From NCBI GenBank assembly GCA_910575615.1, contig CAJTEX010000014.1:32948-96947 (forward strand): 64,000 nucleotides of DNA. Reading direction: 5' to 3'. Of this stretch, positions 52,625 through 60,947 are shown piece by piece. How positions within the stretch are numbered: the first letter of the stretch is position 1; the number at the start of each line of letters is the position of its first letter. The notes beneath the pieces are model-generated. The model was given only the letters and a program-made list of their open reading frames with translations, was not told the DNA's origin and did not search any database. This DNA is from Bacteroidales bacterium (GTDB taxonomy: Bacteria; Bacteroidota; Bacteroidia; Bacteroidales; Muribaculaceae). The position numbers and the translations under genes were made by a program.

Positions 52625-52745
52625 CCTGGATTCTCTCCGAAATTCCTCATAGATTTCCCCTGGATTTCCCCTGGATTCTCTCCGAAATTCCTCATAGATT
52701 TCCCCTTGATTTCCCCCTGGATTCTCTCCGAATCTCTCCCTGGAT
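52625..52745. repeat. Tandem repeat of 45-46 bp, about 2.5 copies
   Basis: Copies start at about 52625, 52670 and 52716 with near-identical sequence (shared CCTGGATTCTCTCCGAAATT). The unit length is about 15 codons. It abuts the palindromic element copy B. Confidence 0.8.
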
Positions 52746-52752
52746 TTCCCCG

Positions 52753-53238
52753 CGAATCCGGAGGATTCATTAATTATTAGCCCCGGGTTGGCGCGCGGGA
52801 GCCCCTTGGGGGCGACCAAGCGGCAACCCGGGGTTGCAGACATCAGGCGTGAGATTCTGAAAGAATCTTTTATATATAGAGAACCTTGATTAAAGGCAAC
52901 ATCTATAAAAGATTCTTTCAGAATCTCCCGCCTGGCGTGGTTACCGGGGGTTACCGGCCAGGGGGCCGCCACCCCCCGGCTAATAATTAATTATTGCTGT
53001 CCGGTAAAAAAAGACAAAATCATATATTCTCTACAAATATAATAAGTTACACCTGTTTTACGAAAAAGGGCTTGTCATTTGAGGCGATGTGAAATTGGTA
53101 GCATTAAGCATCAAAAAGCCCTTAAAAGACATCTATACGAGTCTGTTTCATGCTGTATGAGATAAAAATAGTCCATTTCCTATCATGTCAAAGTTTTACC
53201 GGACAGCAATAATAATTAATGAATCCTCCGGATTCGCG
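52753..53238. repeat. Palindromic intergenic element, copy B (interrupted by a MITE)
   Basis: An inverted and diverged copy of the element at 45702. The 22-bp inner arms are exactly conserved (52853-52874 / 52904-52925); the outer arms start with CGAATCC around 52753 and end near 53238. The right outer arm is split by the 220-bp element at 52992-53211. Removing it and one 9-bp duplicate restores an arm like copy A and a length near 257 bp. Confidence 0.8.
52992..53211. mobile_element. MITE of 220 bp with 18-bp terminal inverted repeats and 9-bp target duplication
   Basis: Ends are exact inverted repeats: TATTGCTGTCCGGTAAAA (52992-53009) and its complement (53194-53211). Flanks carry a direct 9-bp repeat ATAATTAAT (52983-52991 and 53212-53220). 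It has no gene and inserted into the right arm of the palindromic element. The first 151 bp recur at 63850-64000 with no difference seen, so it is recent or still mobile. Confidence 0.92.
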
Positions 53239-53551
53239 GGTGGAGCCGTAGATTAGAGGGTTATTTTATGTCGGCTCCATCTTTTAGCGCTTGTCCGAGC
53301 CAGCCGAAAACACATAATATCATGATGATGAATGCCATATTGCAGTTTGATTTTGAGTTGCGGGGAAAGCCGTCATGACTTTCATCTACAAAATTAGTAA
53401 GGTTGTGGGCAATAATATGGCCCATCAGAGTTAAATGATGTTGTGTGCCCCCGTTTTTGTCGTGTGTAAACCTGCGGTGTGACGAATGATGGCGGTTGGA
53501 TATGAAACAAACAAGGAGCCATGCAACAAGTGCTTGACTCCTTTGTTTGTG
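53239..53551. other. Gene-free stretch before tRNA-Gln
   Basis: About 310 bp. A 127-aa minus-strand frame (53261-53644) covers it but runs through the tRNA, so only a shorter version could be real; nothing in it resembles a known protein. GGAGCC and GGCTCC segments near 53241-53280 could form a small hairpin. Confidence 0.5.
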
Positions 53552-53622
53552 TTGTCTTACCTGGATTCGAACCAAGACAGGCAGAACCAAAAACTGCAGT
53601 GCTACCATTACACCATAAGACA
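53552..53622 (-). tRNA. tRNA-Gln (TTG)
   Basis: Cloverleaf on the minus strand: acceptor TGTCTTA/TAAGACA, D arm with AATGGTAGC, anticodon loop TTTTGGT giving TTG (Gln), T-arm CTTGG TTCGAAT CCAGG. Discriminator A; CCA not encoded. A TAACTTTG box lies upstream. Confidence 0.93.
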
Positions 53623-53661
53623 ATCCTGGTCGCCCAAGGCGCAATGCGCCCTAAAGCGCTG

Positions 53662-53693
53662 CAAAGTTAGTGAGTTTTTTCGGTTTCTGCAAG
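53662..53693 (-). promoter_or_regulatory. Promoter of tRNA-Gln
   Basis: On the minus strand CTTG (53690-53693), a 20-bp spacer and TAACTTTG (53662-53669), 39 bp before the tRNA 5' end. Confidence 0.7.
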
Positions 53694-53836
53694 GATTTGC
53701 CGCATTTTAACCTTTGTCGGCAGGAAAATGCAGGTGAAATGAGGGAAATAACGGGGAGGGGAGAGGGGGCGGCCCGCTCGGGAAAGCGGGAGAGAGGGAA
53801 GTGGAGGGAAGCGGATGGAAGCGGCCCCGCGGCGGG

Positions 53837-54319
53837 TCATGCCTGGCGGAAGACGCGGGTGGAGCGCAGGCCTGGGCGGTTGACGAAGGTAAGGGTGGTG
53901 AATGAAGATGTGGAGTCGGAGTTGAACCGGAGGTGGTAGCGCTCGCGGGCGAGGCCGGTGAGGATGTAGACGGCTGTGTTGACTGCCGATGTCTCCGAGG
54001 CCAGGAGGGGGCGCGAGGCCGGGGTGAGGCGTTCCTCTACGGTCAGGTCGAATCCCTTGCGGGATATGGCCAGGGCGGCGGTCGCCGCGTTGTCGAGGTT
54101 GTCGGGGAGTCCGTGGCGGGTGATTTTGACGTTGCCGTCGGGGAGGCATTCCAGTTCGAGCCGGGGCTCGGGGCCTGCGGCCTGGTCATATGTGAGGAAT
54201 CCCTCGGCAAAGCTTGTCTCGACAGGGCCGTGGCCTGAGGGCATGGCCAGGAGGCCGACAGCCAGGGCGGCCACCAGCAGGACTATGACGTAAAACTCTA
54301 CGGAATGAAGAAAATCCAT
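53837..54319 (-). CDS. Small membrane-anchored protein of unknown function (160 aa)
   Basis: One N-terminal transmembrane segment (about 8-27) then a soluble domain of about 130 residues. No family recognised. It ends the leftward cluster after mgtE, 28 bp downstream of it. Start at MDFLHSVEF (54319). Confidence 0.7.
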   Translation of the reverse strand: MDFLHSVEFYVIVLLVAALAVGLLAMPSGHGPVETSFAEGFLTYDQAAGPEPRLELECLPDGNVKITRHGLPDNLDNAATAALAISRKGFDLTVEERLTPASRPLLASETSAVNTAVYILTGLARERYHLRFNSDSTSSFTTLTFVNRPGLRSTRVFRQA

Positions 54320-54347
54320 CAATCAGGGGGGAGAATGGGTTGCGGGG

Positions 54348-55709
54348 TCAGGCGAATGCGTTCATCAGGGCCGCGGAGATGAGCATATAGATGAGCATGC
54401 CGATGATGTCATTGGTAATCGAGATGAAGGGGCCTGTGGCGAGGGCGGGGTCGATTTTGAACCGCTCGAGGGTCAGGGGCACGAAGGTGCCGAAGATTGA
54501 GGCGAACAGCACGACGGCCATCAGCGAGAGCGACACAGCCAGGGTGGTGGGGTTCCAGGGTGAGAGGCTGAAGACGTTGTAGAGAAACACTATCAGGGAG
54601 ATTATGAGGCCATTGACCACACCCACGCCTACCTCCTTGAAGAGCTGTTTGCCGGTGTCCTTGAGGTCGAGAGAGCCGTTGGCGAGGCCCTGCACGACGA
54701 TGGCCGACGACTGGATGCCGACATTTCCGCCCGTGCCGCCAATCATGGGGATGAAGAGGGCCATCGCCGGGTTGGTGGCGAATCCCTGTTCGAAGTTGCC
54801 GAGAATCAGTGAGTTGCCTATTCCTCCGAGTATGCCGATGAGCAGCCAGGGGAGTCGGGCGCGGGTCTGTTGCCAGATGGTGTCGTCTGACTCCACATCC
54901 TGCGAGAGACCTGATGCCAGCTGGTAGTCGCGCTCGGAAGACTCGCGGACGCGGTCCATCACGTCGTCGACGGTGATATGCCCTACAAGCCGTCCTATCG
55001 AGTCGACGACAGGCATTGCCACGAGGTCGTATTTCTCGAAGTCAATGGCCACCTCGTCGAGGGGCATGTCGGTCTTGACAGCCACCGGGTCGGTCTCCAT
55101 GACATTCTTGATTTTCGACACGGAGGGGTGGGTGATGAGTTTCTTCAGCGGGAGGGTGCCGCGCAGGCGGTCGTCGTTGTCGACCACATAGACGTAATAG
55201 ACCTCGTCCATGTCCTCGGCCTGCATCCTGAGCTGCTTGATGCACTCGGGCATCGACCAGTTCTCGTTGACCACCAGCATCTCGGTGCCCATCAGACCGC
55301 CGGCGGTGTCCTCGTCATATTTGAGCAGGTCGATGATGTCGCCGGCCTGCTCCACATCGTCGATGTGGGACAACACCTCGTCGCGGTCCTCCTTGTCGAG
55401 GTCCTGTATGAGGTCGACGGCGTCGTCGGTGTCGAGATGGTCGATATAGAGGCGGGCGATTTCCTCGGGGTCCATGTCGCTCAGGAGCTTGCGGCGGTCA
55501 TCCTCGTCAAGCTCCATCAGCACGTCGGCGGCCTTGTCGCCGTCGAGCAGCCGGTAGAGGTACTCGGCCTGCGACAGGTCGAGGTCTTGATACAGCTCGG
55601 CGATGTCGGCCGGGTGCATCTCCTCAAGCTCGCGGCGGGCGGCGGCCTCGTCGTGTGCCTCTATGATTTTCTTTATTTTTTCGAGGAAATCCTCGTCGAA
55701 TTCCTTCAT
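54348..55709 (-). CDS. mgtE: Magnesium transporter MgtE
   Basis: A 453-residue Mg channel: N-terminal MgtE_N superhelix (about 15-125, LEEMHPADIAELYQDLDLSQ), two CBS domains (about 130-260) and five transmembrane segments (about 285-450) with the pore region GGTGGNVGIQSS and NPTTLAV. It imports Mg2+, gated by cytosolic Mg2+. Normal length. It follows rsmA by 49 bp in the cluster. Confidence 0.95.
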   Translation of the reverse strand: MKEFDEDFLEKIKKIIEAHDEAAARRELEEMHPADIAELYQDLDLSQAEYLYRLLDGDKAADVLMELDEDDRRKLLSDMDPEEIARLYIDHLDTDDAVDLIQDLDKEDRDEVLSHIDDVEQAGDIIDLLKYDEDTAGGLMGTEMLVVNENWSMPECIKQLRMQAEDMDEVYYVYVVDNDDRLRGTLPLKKLITHPSVSKIKNVMETDPVAVKTDMPLDEVAIDFEKYDLVAMPVVDSIGRLVGHITVDDVMDRVRESSERDYQLASGLSQDVESDDTIWQQTRARLPWLLIGILGGIGNSLILGNFEQGFATNPAMALFIPMIGGTGGNVGIQSSAIVVQGLANGSLDLKDTGKQLFKEVGVGVVNGLIISLIVFLYNVFSLSPWNPTTLAVSLSLMAVVLFASIFGTFVPLTLERFKIDPALATGPFISITNDIIGMLIYMLISAALMNAFA

Positions 55710-55758
55710 TGGCGGTTGTGCGGGTGATTGGTTGACGGGATCGGTCGGAGGGGGCGGC

Positions 55759-56529
55759 TCAGCCCAGGAGGTTGGTCAGCTCTACGAACTGGGCGACAGA
55801 TAGCTGCTCGGGCCTCATGACCATGAGCGGCGAGTCGGGCAGCGGGGCTCCGGCGGGAAACAGCGGGCGGATGGAGTTGCGTATGGTCTTGCGGCGCTGG
55901 CCGAATGTGGTTTTCACTACGGTCTTGAACCTGGCCGGGTCGCAACCCAGGTCGGTGACATCGTTGCGGACAAGTTTCACCACGCCCGATTTGACCTTCG
56001 GCGGCGGGTTGAAGACATGCTCGTCGACGGTGAAGAGGTATTCGACATCATACCAGGCCTGGAGCAGCACGCTGAGTATGCCCCGGGCCTTGGTGCCGGG
56101 AGGGGCCGCCAGGCGCTGGGCCACCTCGCGCTGGAGCATACCCGAGCAGCAGACAATGCGGTCTTTCCAGTCGAGGGCGTGGAAAAATATCTGCGATGAG
56201 ATATTGTAGGGGTAGTTGCCAATCAGACAGAATTTGCCGTCGCCCGGGACAAGCACTCCCAGGTCGAGGCGGAGGAAGTCGTCGGCGACGATGCGGCCTG
56301 CCAGCCGGGGGAAGTTGGCGTTGAGGTATGCCACACTCTCGCCGTCGAGCTCGACGACTGTGACATCATGGCCCTTGTCAAGCAGGAAGCGGGTAAGCAC
56401 CCCCATTCCGGGGCCTACCTCCACCACGGGCAATCCTTTGTATTCGTCGAGGGTAGACGCTATGCGGTCGGCCACCGACAGGTCGGTCAGGAAATGTTGG
56501 CCGAGAGCTTTTTTGGGACGTACATTCAT
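55759..56529 (-). CDS. rsmA: 16S rRNA dimethyladenosine transferase
   Basis: A 256-residue methyltransferase of the KsgA/RsmA family: KKALGQHFL start, SAM site VVEVGPGMGVLT, and the NYPYNISSQI target-base motif. It dimethylates two adjacent adenines near the 3' end of 16S rRNA. The start at 56529 (MNVRPKK) is the usual one; the frame extends 108 codons upstream without family content. Confidence 0.96.
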   Translation of the reverse strand: MNVRPKKALGQHFLTDLSVADRIASTLDEYKGLPVVEVGPGMGVLTRFLLDKGHDVTVVELDGESVAYLNANFPRLAGRIVADDFLRLDLGVLVPGDGKFCLIGNYPYNISSQIFFHALDWKDRIVCCSGMLQREVAQRLAAPPGTKARGILSVLLQAWYDVEYLFTVDEHVFNPPPKVKSGVVKLVRNDVTDLGCDPARFKTVVKTTFGQRRKTIRNSIRPLFPAGAPLPDSPLMVMRPEQLSVAQFVELTNLLG

Positions 56530-56612
56530 CGGCGTGAGTCTGTTTTTGCGGAAGCGGGATTGCTTCGCTGACTGCGGGAAGCTCTGTCTGAGGCTCCCAT
56601 ATCCACGCAAAG

Positions 56613-58106
56613 TTAACCTTTTTTCGCGGGTTTGACAAATTTTTCGATTATCCGGGCCGGGCCGACTCCGAGCAGCCGCCTCAGCCCCGATGCGCTGACG
56701 GCAAGCGAGAGGATGACGAAGGGGAGCGCTCCCCACCATCCTACAAGCTCGCGGCAGAGGGCCGCTCCGGCGCAGGCCATGAACAGCATGGCGGGCAGCC
56801 AGATGGCGTTGCGTCTGATTCTCAGTCGGTAACGGCTGCGGCACAGCAGCCATACCTCAGCCAGGTAGAAGAGATACCAGAGCGTGTAGGCGTAGCCCAG
56901 GCCGCGGATGCCCCACCGGTCGTAGAAGAGGATGTTGAGTCCGATGGCCACGATGGCCGACAGCAGTTCGGTCACGAGATACACCGCCCCGTCACTCTTG
57001 GCGAGGATGACGTATGCCAGACACCACGACCAGGCGCGGAAGATGGTGCCGATGACGGCCCAGGTGACAAACGGCAGCATCACCAGGAAGGCTTTGTCGT
57101 AAAGCAGCCTGACAAAGAGTTCGTCGGCGGCCACGAAGATGGTCACCACCGGAAACATCACCAGCATTATAAGTATAATCTCATGGGAGAGGAAAAGTTC
57201 GGTGCGGCGTGGCGAACGGCTTACCTCAGAGAGCCTCGGCAGGTACTCCATGCCCACCGCCACCAGCACCAGCCCGACGTAGCGGTTGACAAGGGTGAAC
57301 CCCGCCTGGTAAAATCCGGCGGCCTCGACCCCTCCCCGATGGTTGAGGTATGACATGAAGATGTATGACACGGCGTTGGTGGCGAAAGTGGTGACGGTCA
57401 TATAGATGCCAAGCATGGCGAACCCCTTTCCAGCCGAGAAGGTCTCTTTCAGGCCGAGCGGCGAGTCGGGCGACGGGGTCTTCTCATGGTAGAGTCCCCG
57501 GCAAATCCAGATGGCGGCGGCATAGGCCAGCAGCGAGGGTATGACGCTGTCGAGTCCCCAGAAGTAATACATGGGGGCGGAGACGGCCAGGCCCCCGACC
57601 GCTCCCCAGACGGAGGATTTGGCCAGGCGGGTGTAGCGTTTGAGCCCCTGGAAGATGGCTCCCTCGGTAGAGCTGAGGGTCAGCAGCATCACGGCCACAG
57701 ACAGCGCGATGAATCCCCCCGTGTGGTTGTCGTCGCCGAATGTGAAACGGCTCAGCGCAGGCGACAATGCCAGGGTGAGCAGCGCCCCGGCCAGGCCGAG
57801 CGCCCATCCCCACCGCCTGACCACGGCCACCAGCCTCGGGAGCGCCTCACGGGGAGCCATCGCCAGTTCGCGTATCACCCCGGTCCCTGTTCCGGCCTGG
57901 GTAACCGAGCAGATGGTATCCATCACTGAGTTGTAAAGCCCGAAGAGGCCGATGCCTGCCGGGCCGAGCCATATGGCCACAAGCTTTGTCCTGACAATGG
58001 AGCATATGATTGTCAGGGCCTGCACCCCGCTGAACAGCCCCATGACCTTCAGCACCCGGGATGACAGGCTGGAGCGGCGGGGAGCGGCGGGGGTGTCACA
58101 TCTCAT
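56613..58106 (-). CDS. Polysaccharide (O-antigen-type) flippase
   Basis: A protein of about 497 residues with about 12-14 transmembrane segments and the Wzx/MATE-like pattern: VRTKLVAIWLGPAGIGLFGLYNS and LAMAPREALPRL near the start. It should flip lipid-linked glycan across the inner membrane. The start at 58106 gives an ATGA overlap with the EnvC-like gene; the ATG four codons upstream is also possible. No glycosyltransferases are adjacent. Confidence 0.87.
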   Translation of the reverse strand: MRCDTPAAPRRSSLSSRVLKVMGLFSGVQALTIICSIVRTKLVAIWLGPAGIGLFGLYNSVMDTICSVTQAGTGTGVIRELAMAPREALPRLVAVVRRWGWALGLAGALLTLALSPALSRFTFGDDNHTGGFIALSVAVMLLTLSSTEGAIFQGLKRYTRLAKSSVWGAVGGLAVSAPMYYFWGLDSVIPSLLAYAAAIWICRGLYHEKTPSPDSPLGLKETFSAGKGFAMLGIYMTVTTFATNAVSYIFMSYLNHRGGVEAAGFYQAGFTLVNRYVGLVLVAVGMEYLPRLSEVSRSPRRTELFLSHEIILIMLVMFPVVTIFVAADELFVRLLYDKAFLVMLPFVTWAVIGTIFRAWSWCLAYVILAKSDGAVYLVTELLSAIVAIGLNILFYDRWGIRGLGYAYTLWYLFYLAEVWLLCRSRYRLRIRRNAIWLPAMLFMACAGAALCRELVGWWGALPFVILSLAVSASGLRRLLGVGPARIIEKFVKPAKKG

Positions 58107-59965
58107 TTGCGGAGCCATAGCTCGGGATTCTCTTTCTGGCGGCCGTCGCGCACCTCGAAGTGGAGTATGCTGCGGCCATTGTCGTTGGGGTCAGAGAAGA
58201 CCGTGCCGATGTTCTGCCCGGCTTTCACCTTCTGTCCGCTGGAGACAGAGACAGACGCGAGGTTGGCGTAGACGGTCATATGTGAGCCGTGACGTATCAC
58301 GACCACGGTGTTGTAGCCCTCGGGGCGGAATACCGCCGACACCTCTCCGTCGCAAACACTCCTGACGGCGGCCCCTTTGGCGGTCTCGATGTCGATGCCG
58401 GCATTGTCGGTCACCACATGGGGCAGCGACGGGTGCTGCTGGCGGCCAAAACGCTTGACGATGGTGTAGCGGCCCGTTATCGGGAAGGGAAGCGAACCCT
58501 TGAGCGAGGCGAAGTCTGCGCCTGATTCCACGCTCTTAGATGCGGTGCCGCTCTCCGATGAGTGGTCGGGGGTATGGAGAGTGGGTGCCGCCTGGCCTCC
58601 GTCGGTCGCAGGCTGGCTGTCGCCGGCTTTGCCCGAGTGCTTCACAGGCTTTGTCTTGGCGCGTTTTTCCTCCTTTCGCTTCTTCACCTCGGCGGCTTTG
58701 CGTGCCTCCTCGGCGCGTTTGGCCTCGGCCTCAGCCTTGCGGGCGGCCTCCTTGGCCTGTTGTGCCGCTTTTTTCGCGGCTTCGGCCTCGGCCGCCTTGC
58801 GGGCGGCGGCCTGTCGCTCCTCCTCTTTGCGAGCCTCCTTGCGAGCCTTCTCCGCCTCCTTGCGTGCAGCCTCGGCCTGGGCCTCCTTTCGGGCGGCTTC
58901 CTCCGCAGCGGCTTTCTTGGCTGCTTCAGCCTTGGCGGCCTCGCGGGCCTTCCTGTCGGCCTCCTCCTGGGCCGCTTTGCGGGCAGCCTCCTCAGCGGCG
59001 GCTTTCCTTGCGGCCTCGGCTTCAGCCGCCTTGCGGGCCTTTTCGGCCTCGGCGGCCCTGCGGGCCTCCTCGCGTTTGGCCGCCTCACGCGCTATGACAT
59101 TGTCGAGCTCGCGGTCGAGGGCAGATGCCTTGGCCCTTTGCTGGGCCATGATTTCCTTGAGGACGCTCCCCTGGTGGCGCAGTTCGCCGACAAGGTTGGC
59201 CGTCTCGGTCTGTTTCTTGACCAGCGAGGTATGTTCGCGCGACAGCTCATTCTTTGACTTCGCGGCGGCGTCGGCAAGCGAGGCCATGCGGCGGCGTTTG
59301 CCGTCAAGCACCTCGCGGGCTGCGGTGATTTCCGAGGCCCGTTTCTCGCGCCACTTCGCGAAACGTCGCAGGTATCGAAGCCTGCGGTAAGCCTGGGCGA
59401 AAGAGTCTGACGAGAATATGAAAGCCAGCGCGCTCATCTGCTGGCGACGGCCCTGCGAACGTTTCACCGCCTTGACATAAGTGGCGGTGATCTGCCTCAG
59501 GTGGTTGTCGAGGGCCTCGATGGAGTCGTTGAGCTGTGAGATCTGAGAGTTTATGGAGTCAAGACGGGTCGAGATTTCGCCGATACGGGTGTTGCATTGC
59601 TCGATTTCCCCCTCCACCAGGTTGAGCTGGCTGAGCTTGCGCGAGGTCTCCTCGGCGTTGAGCTGCAACTGACGGCGTGTCTCCTTGATTTCGGTCTCGG
59701 CGCGCGACTTGTCGCGCCTCACCTCCTTCTCTGAGCGGTTTGAAGACGCGGCTTTCCCTTTGGCCGGCTTCTTGGCGGCTGATGCCTTCTTCTTGCCGGA
59801 AGAGTTGGCGGCAGGCTTTTTGGCTGCGTTTTTCTTGCCGGAGCCAGCCTTGGCCGGCGACTCGGTCTTTGGACGTGAGGATGTCTTCCGCTTCTGTTGG
59901 GAGGCGGCGTCGGCTGGCATCATCAGCAGCAGAGAGGCAAGCAGTATGGTCAGTAACCTTGACAC
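58103..59965 (-). CDS. EnvC-like murein hydrolase activator
   Basis: A 620-residue exported protein: signal peptide (about 1-20), Lys/Ala-rich linker (about 22-75), a long coiled coil (about 80-300), a repetitive Ala/Lys/Glu helix (about 300-440) and a C-terminal LytM domain (about 490-620). In the LytM domain metal ligands are degenerate: the usual first His before GxD is Ala (NAGIDIE), and the H of the YxHL motif is Asn (VYANLA), so it should activate amidases instead of cutting itself. The 4-nt overlap with the flippase suggests coupling. Confidence 0.9.
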   Translation of the reverse strand: MSRLLTILLASLLLMMPADAASQQKRKTSSRPKTESPAKAGSGKKNAAKKPAANSSGKKKASAAKKPAKGKAASSNRSEKEVRRDKSRAETEIKETRRQLQLNAEETSRKLSQLNLVEGEIEQCNTRIGEISTRLDSINSQISQLNDSIEALDNHLRQITATYVKAVKRSQGRRQQMSALAFIFSSDSFAQAYRRLRYLRRFAKWREKRASEITAAREVLDGKRRRMASLADAAAKSKNELSREHTSLVKKQTETANLVGELRHQGSVLKEIMAQQRAKASALDRELDNVIAREAAKREEARRAAEAEKARKAAEAEAARKAAAEEAARKAAQEEADRKAREAAKAEAAKKAAAEEAARKEAQAEAARKEAEKARKEARKEEERQAAARKAAEAEAAKKAAQQAKEAARKAEAEAKRAEEARKAAEVKKRKEEKRAKTKPVKHSGKAGDSQPATDGGQAAPTLHTPDHSSESGTASKSVESGADFASLKGSLPFPITGRYTIVKRFGRQQHPSLPHVVTDNAGIDIETAKGAAVRSVCDGEVSAVFRPEGYNTVVVIRHGSHMTVYANLASVSVSSGQKVKAGQNIGTVFSDPNDNGRSILHFEVRDGRQKENPELWLRK

Positions 59966-59993
59966 GGTGTATGATTGGCGGTTGGTTTAGGGG

Positions 59994-60845
59994 TCAGAAA
60001 CTTTTGATCAGCGAGGTGAGGGCCGACATCTCAATGCGCTCGCAATTGTCGGGGATGCGGCAAGTCTTGACCACCCCGGTGTTGAACTTCGAGCCGTTGA
60101 GGTCCCATTTCAGGGTCGCGCTGATTTTCTTTCCCCGCGAGGTCTCGACATTGACCTCCTGGGCGAACCAGCCGCAGGTGCGGCTCTCGAAGATATCGTT
60201 GTAGCTGGCCGACACCGTCCCGAAGTCCTTGACCTCGACGATCGCGCCGCGCAGGGCGTTGGAGGTGTTGGAGGCGAGGAACCCGTAGCTGAACATCTCG
60301 GGTTGCTCTCTGGGGAGCAGATACCATCCGTTGGCCGCCTCCTCGAAGTCAAACTCGCGCCGGTCGGCCACCGACGCGGTGCCTTTACCGGCTAAGAACG
60401 CGCGTCCAAGCAGCAGGTCCTGCATGTCCTCGATGGAGACCCCTGCGTCGCCAAGCAGGCGCGATGTGGGCTGGGAGACATATTTCTTGTGGAACTTGTC
60501 GACGGCCACCACCGAGTCGCGGTCGACCCATAGCGTGGCCACCTCGAAGCCAAGCATCCTGACCGAGATCGAAATCCATTCGCCGCGTTTCATCCAGGCT
60601 TTTCCCGCCGCGTTTAGTTTGGCTGGGGAGTGGAGCGACAGTTTCACCCCCACCTCCACGTCGGTCCAAGGCTTCCATGACTCGGTGAGCATCGTGTAGC
60701 GGCTGTTGAGGGCGGTGTTGGCCAGAAGGGCCACACCCTCGCACAGGTCTGTGCCGGCGGTCGAGGCCCCTTTCTGTGAGCGGCAGCCGGCGAATGTGGC
60801 GGCCAGGATGATGGCGGCGATTATTTTCAGACAGGTTTTTGACAT
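59994..60845 (-). CDS. DUF4292 lipoprotein
   Basis: A 283-residue lipoprotein (lipobox FAGC near 21) of the DUF4292 family, common in Bacteroidales between the TPR and EnvC-like genes: WISISVRMLGFEVATLWVDRDSVVAVDKFHKKY is typical, in two runs. The fold resembles LolB/LolA-type lipid binders. Role unknown. It is 28 bp upstream of envC on the same strand. Confidence 0.9.
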   Translation of the reverse strand: MSKTCLKIIAAIILAATFAGCRSQKGASTAGTDLCEGVALLANTALNSRYTMLTESWKPWTDVEVGVKLSLHSPAKLNAAGKAWMKRGEWISISVRMLGFEVATLWVDRDSVVAVDKFHKKYVSQPTSRLLGDAGVSIEDMQDLLLGRAFLAGKGTASVADRREFDFEEAANGWYLLPREQPEMFSYGFLASNTSNALRGAIVEVKDFGTVSASYNDIFESRTCGWFAQEVNVETSRGKKISATLKWDLNGSKFNTGVVKTCRIPDNCERIEMSALTSLIKSF

Positions 60846-60947
60846 CTTGACATGGGCGGAGGAGAGGGGATGAATGGAAAAAACGGGGGCGAGAGGGGAG
60901 AGGGAGAATGGAAGAGAGGAAAGGGGGAGGGCGGCGGCTCAGTAGGC

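Noticed and set aside
53261..53644. A 127-aa minus-strand frame
   Set aside because: Its first third is the tRNA-Gln gene.
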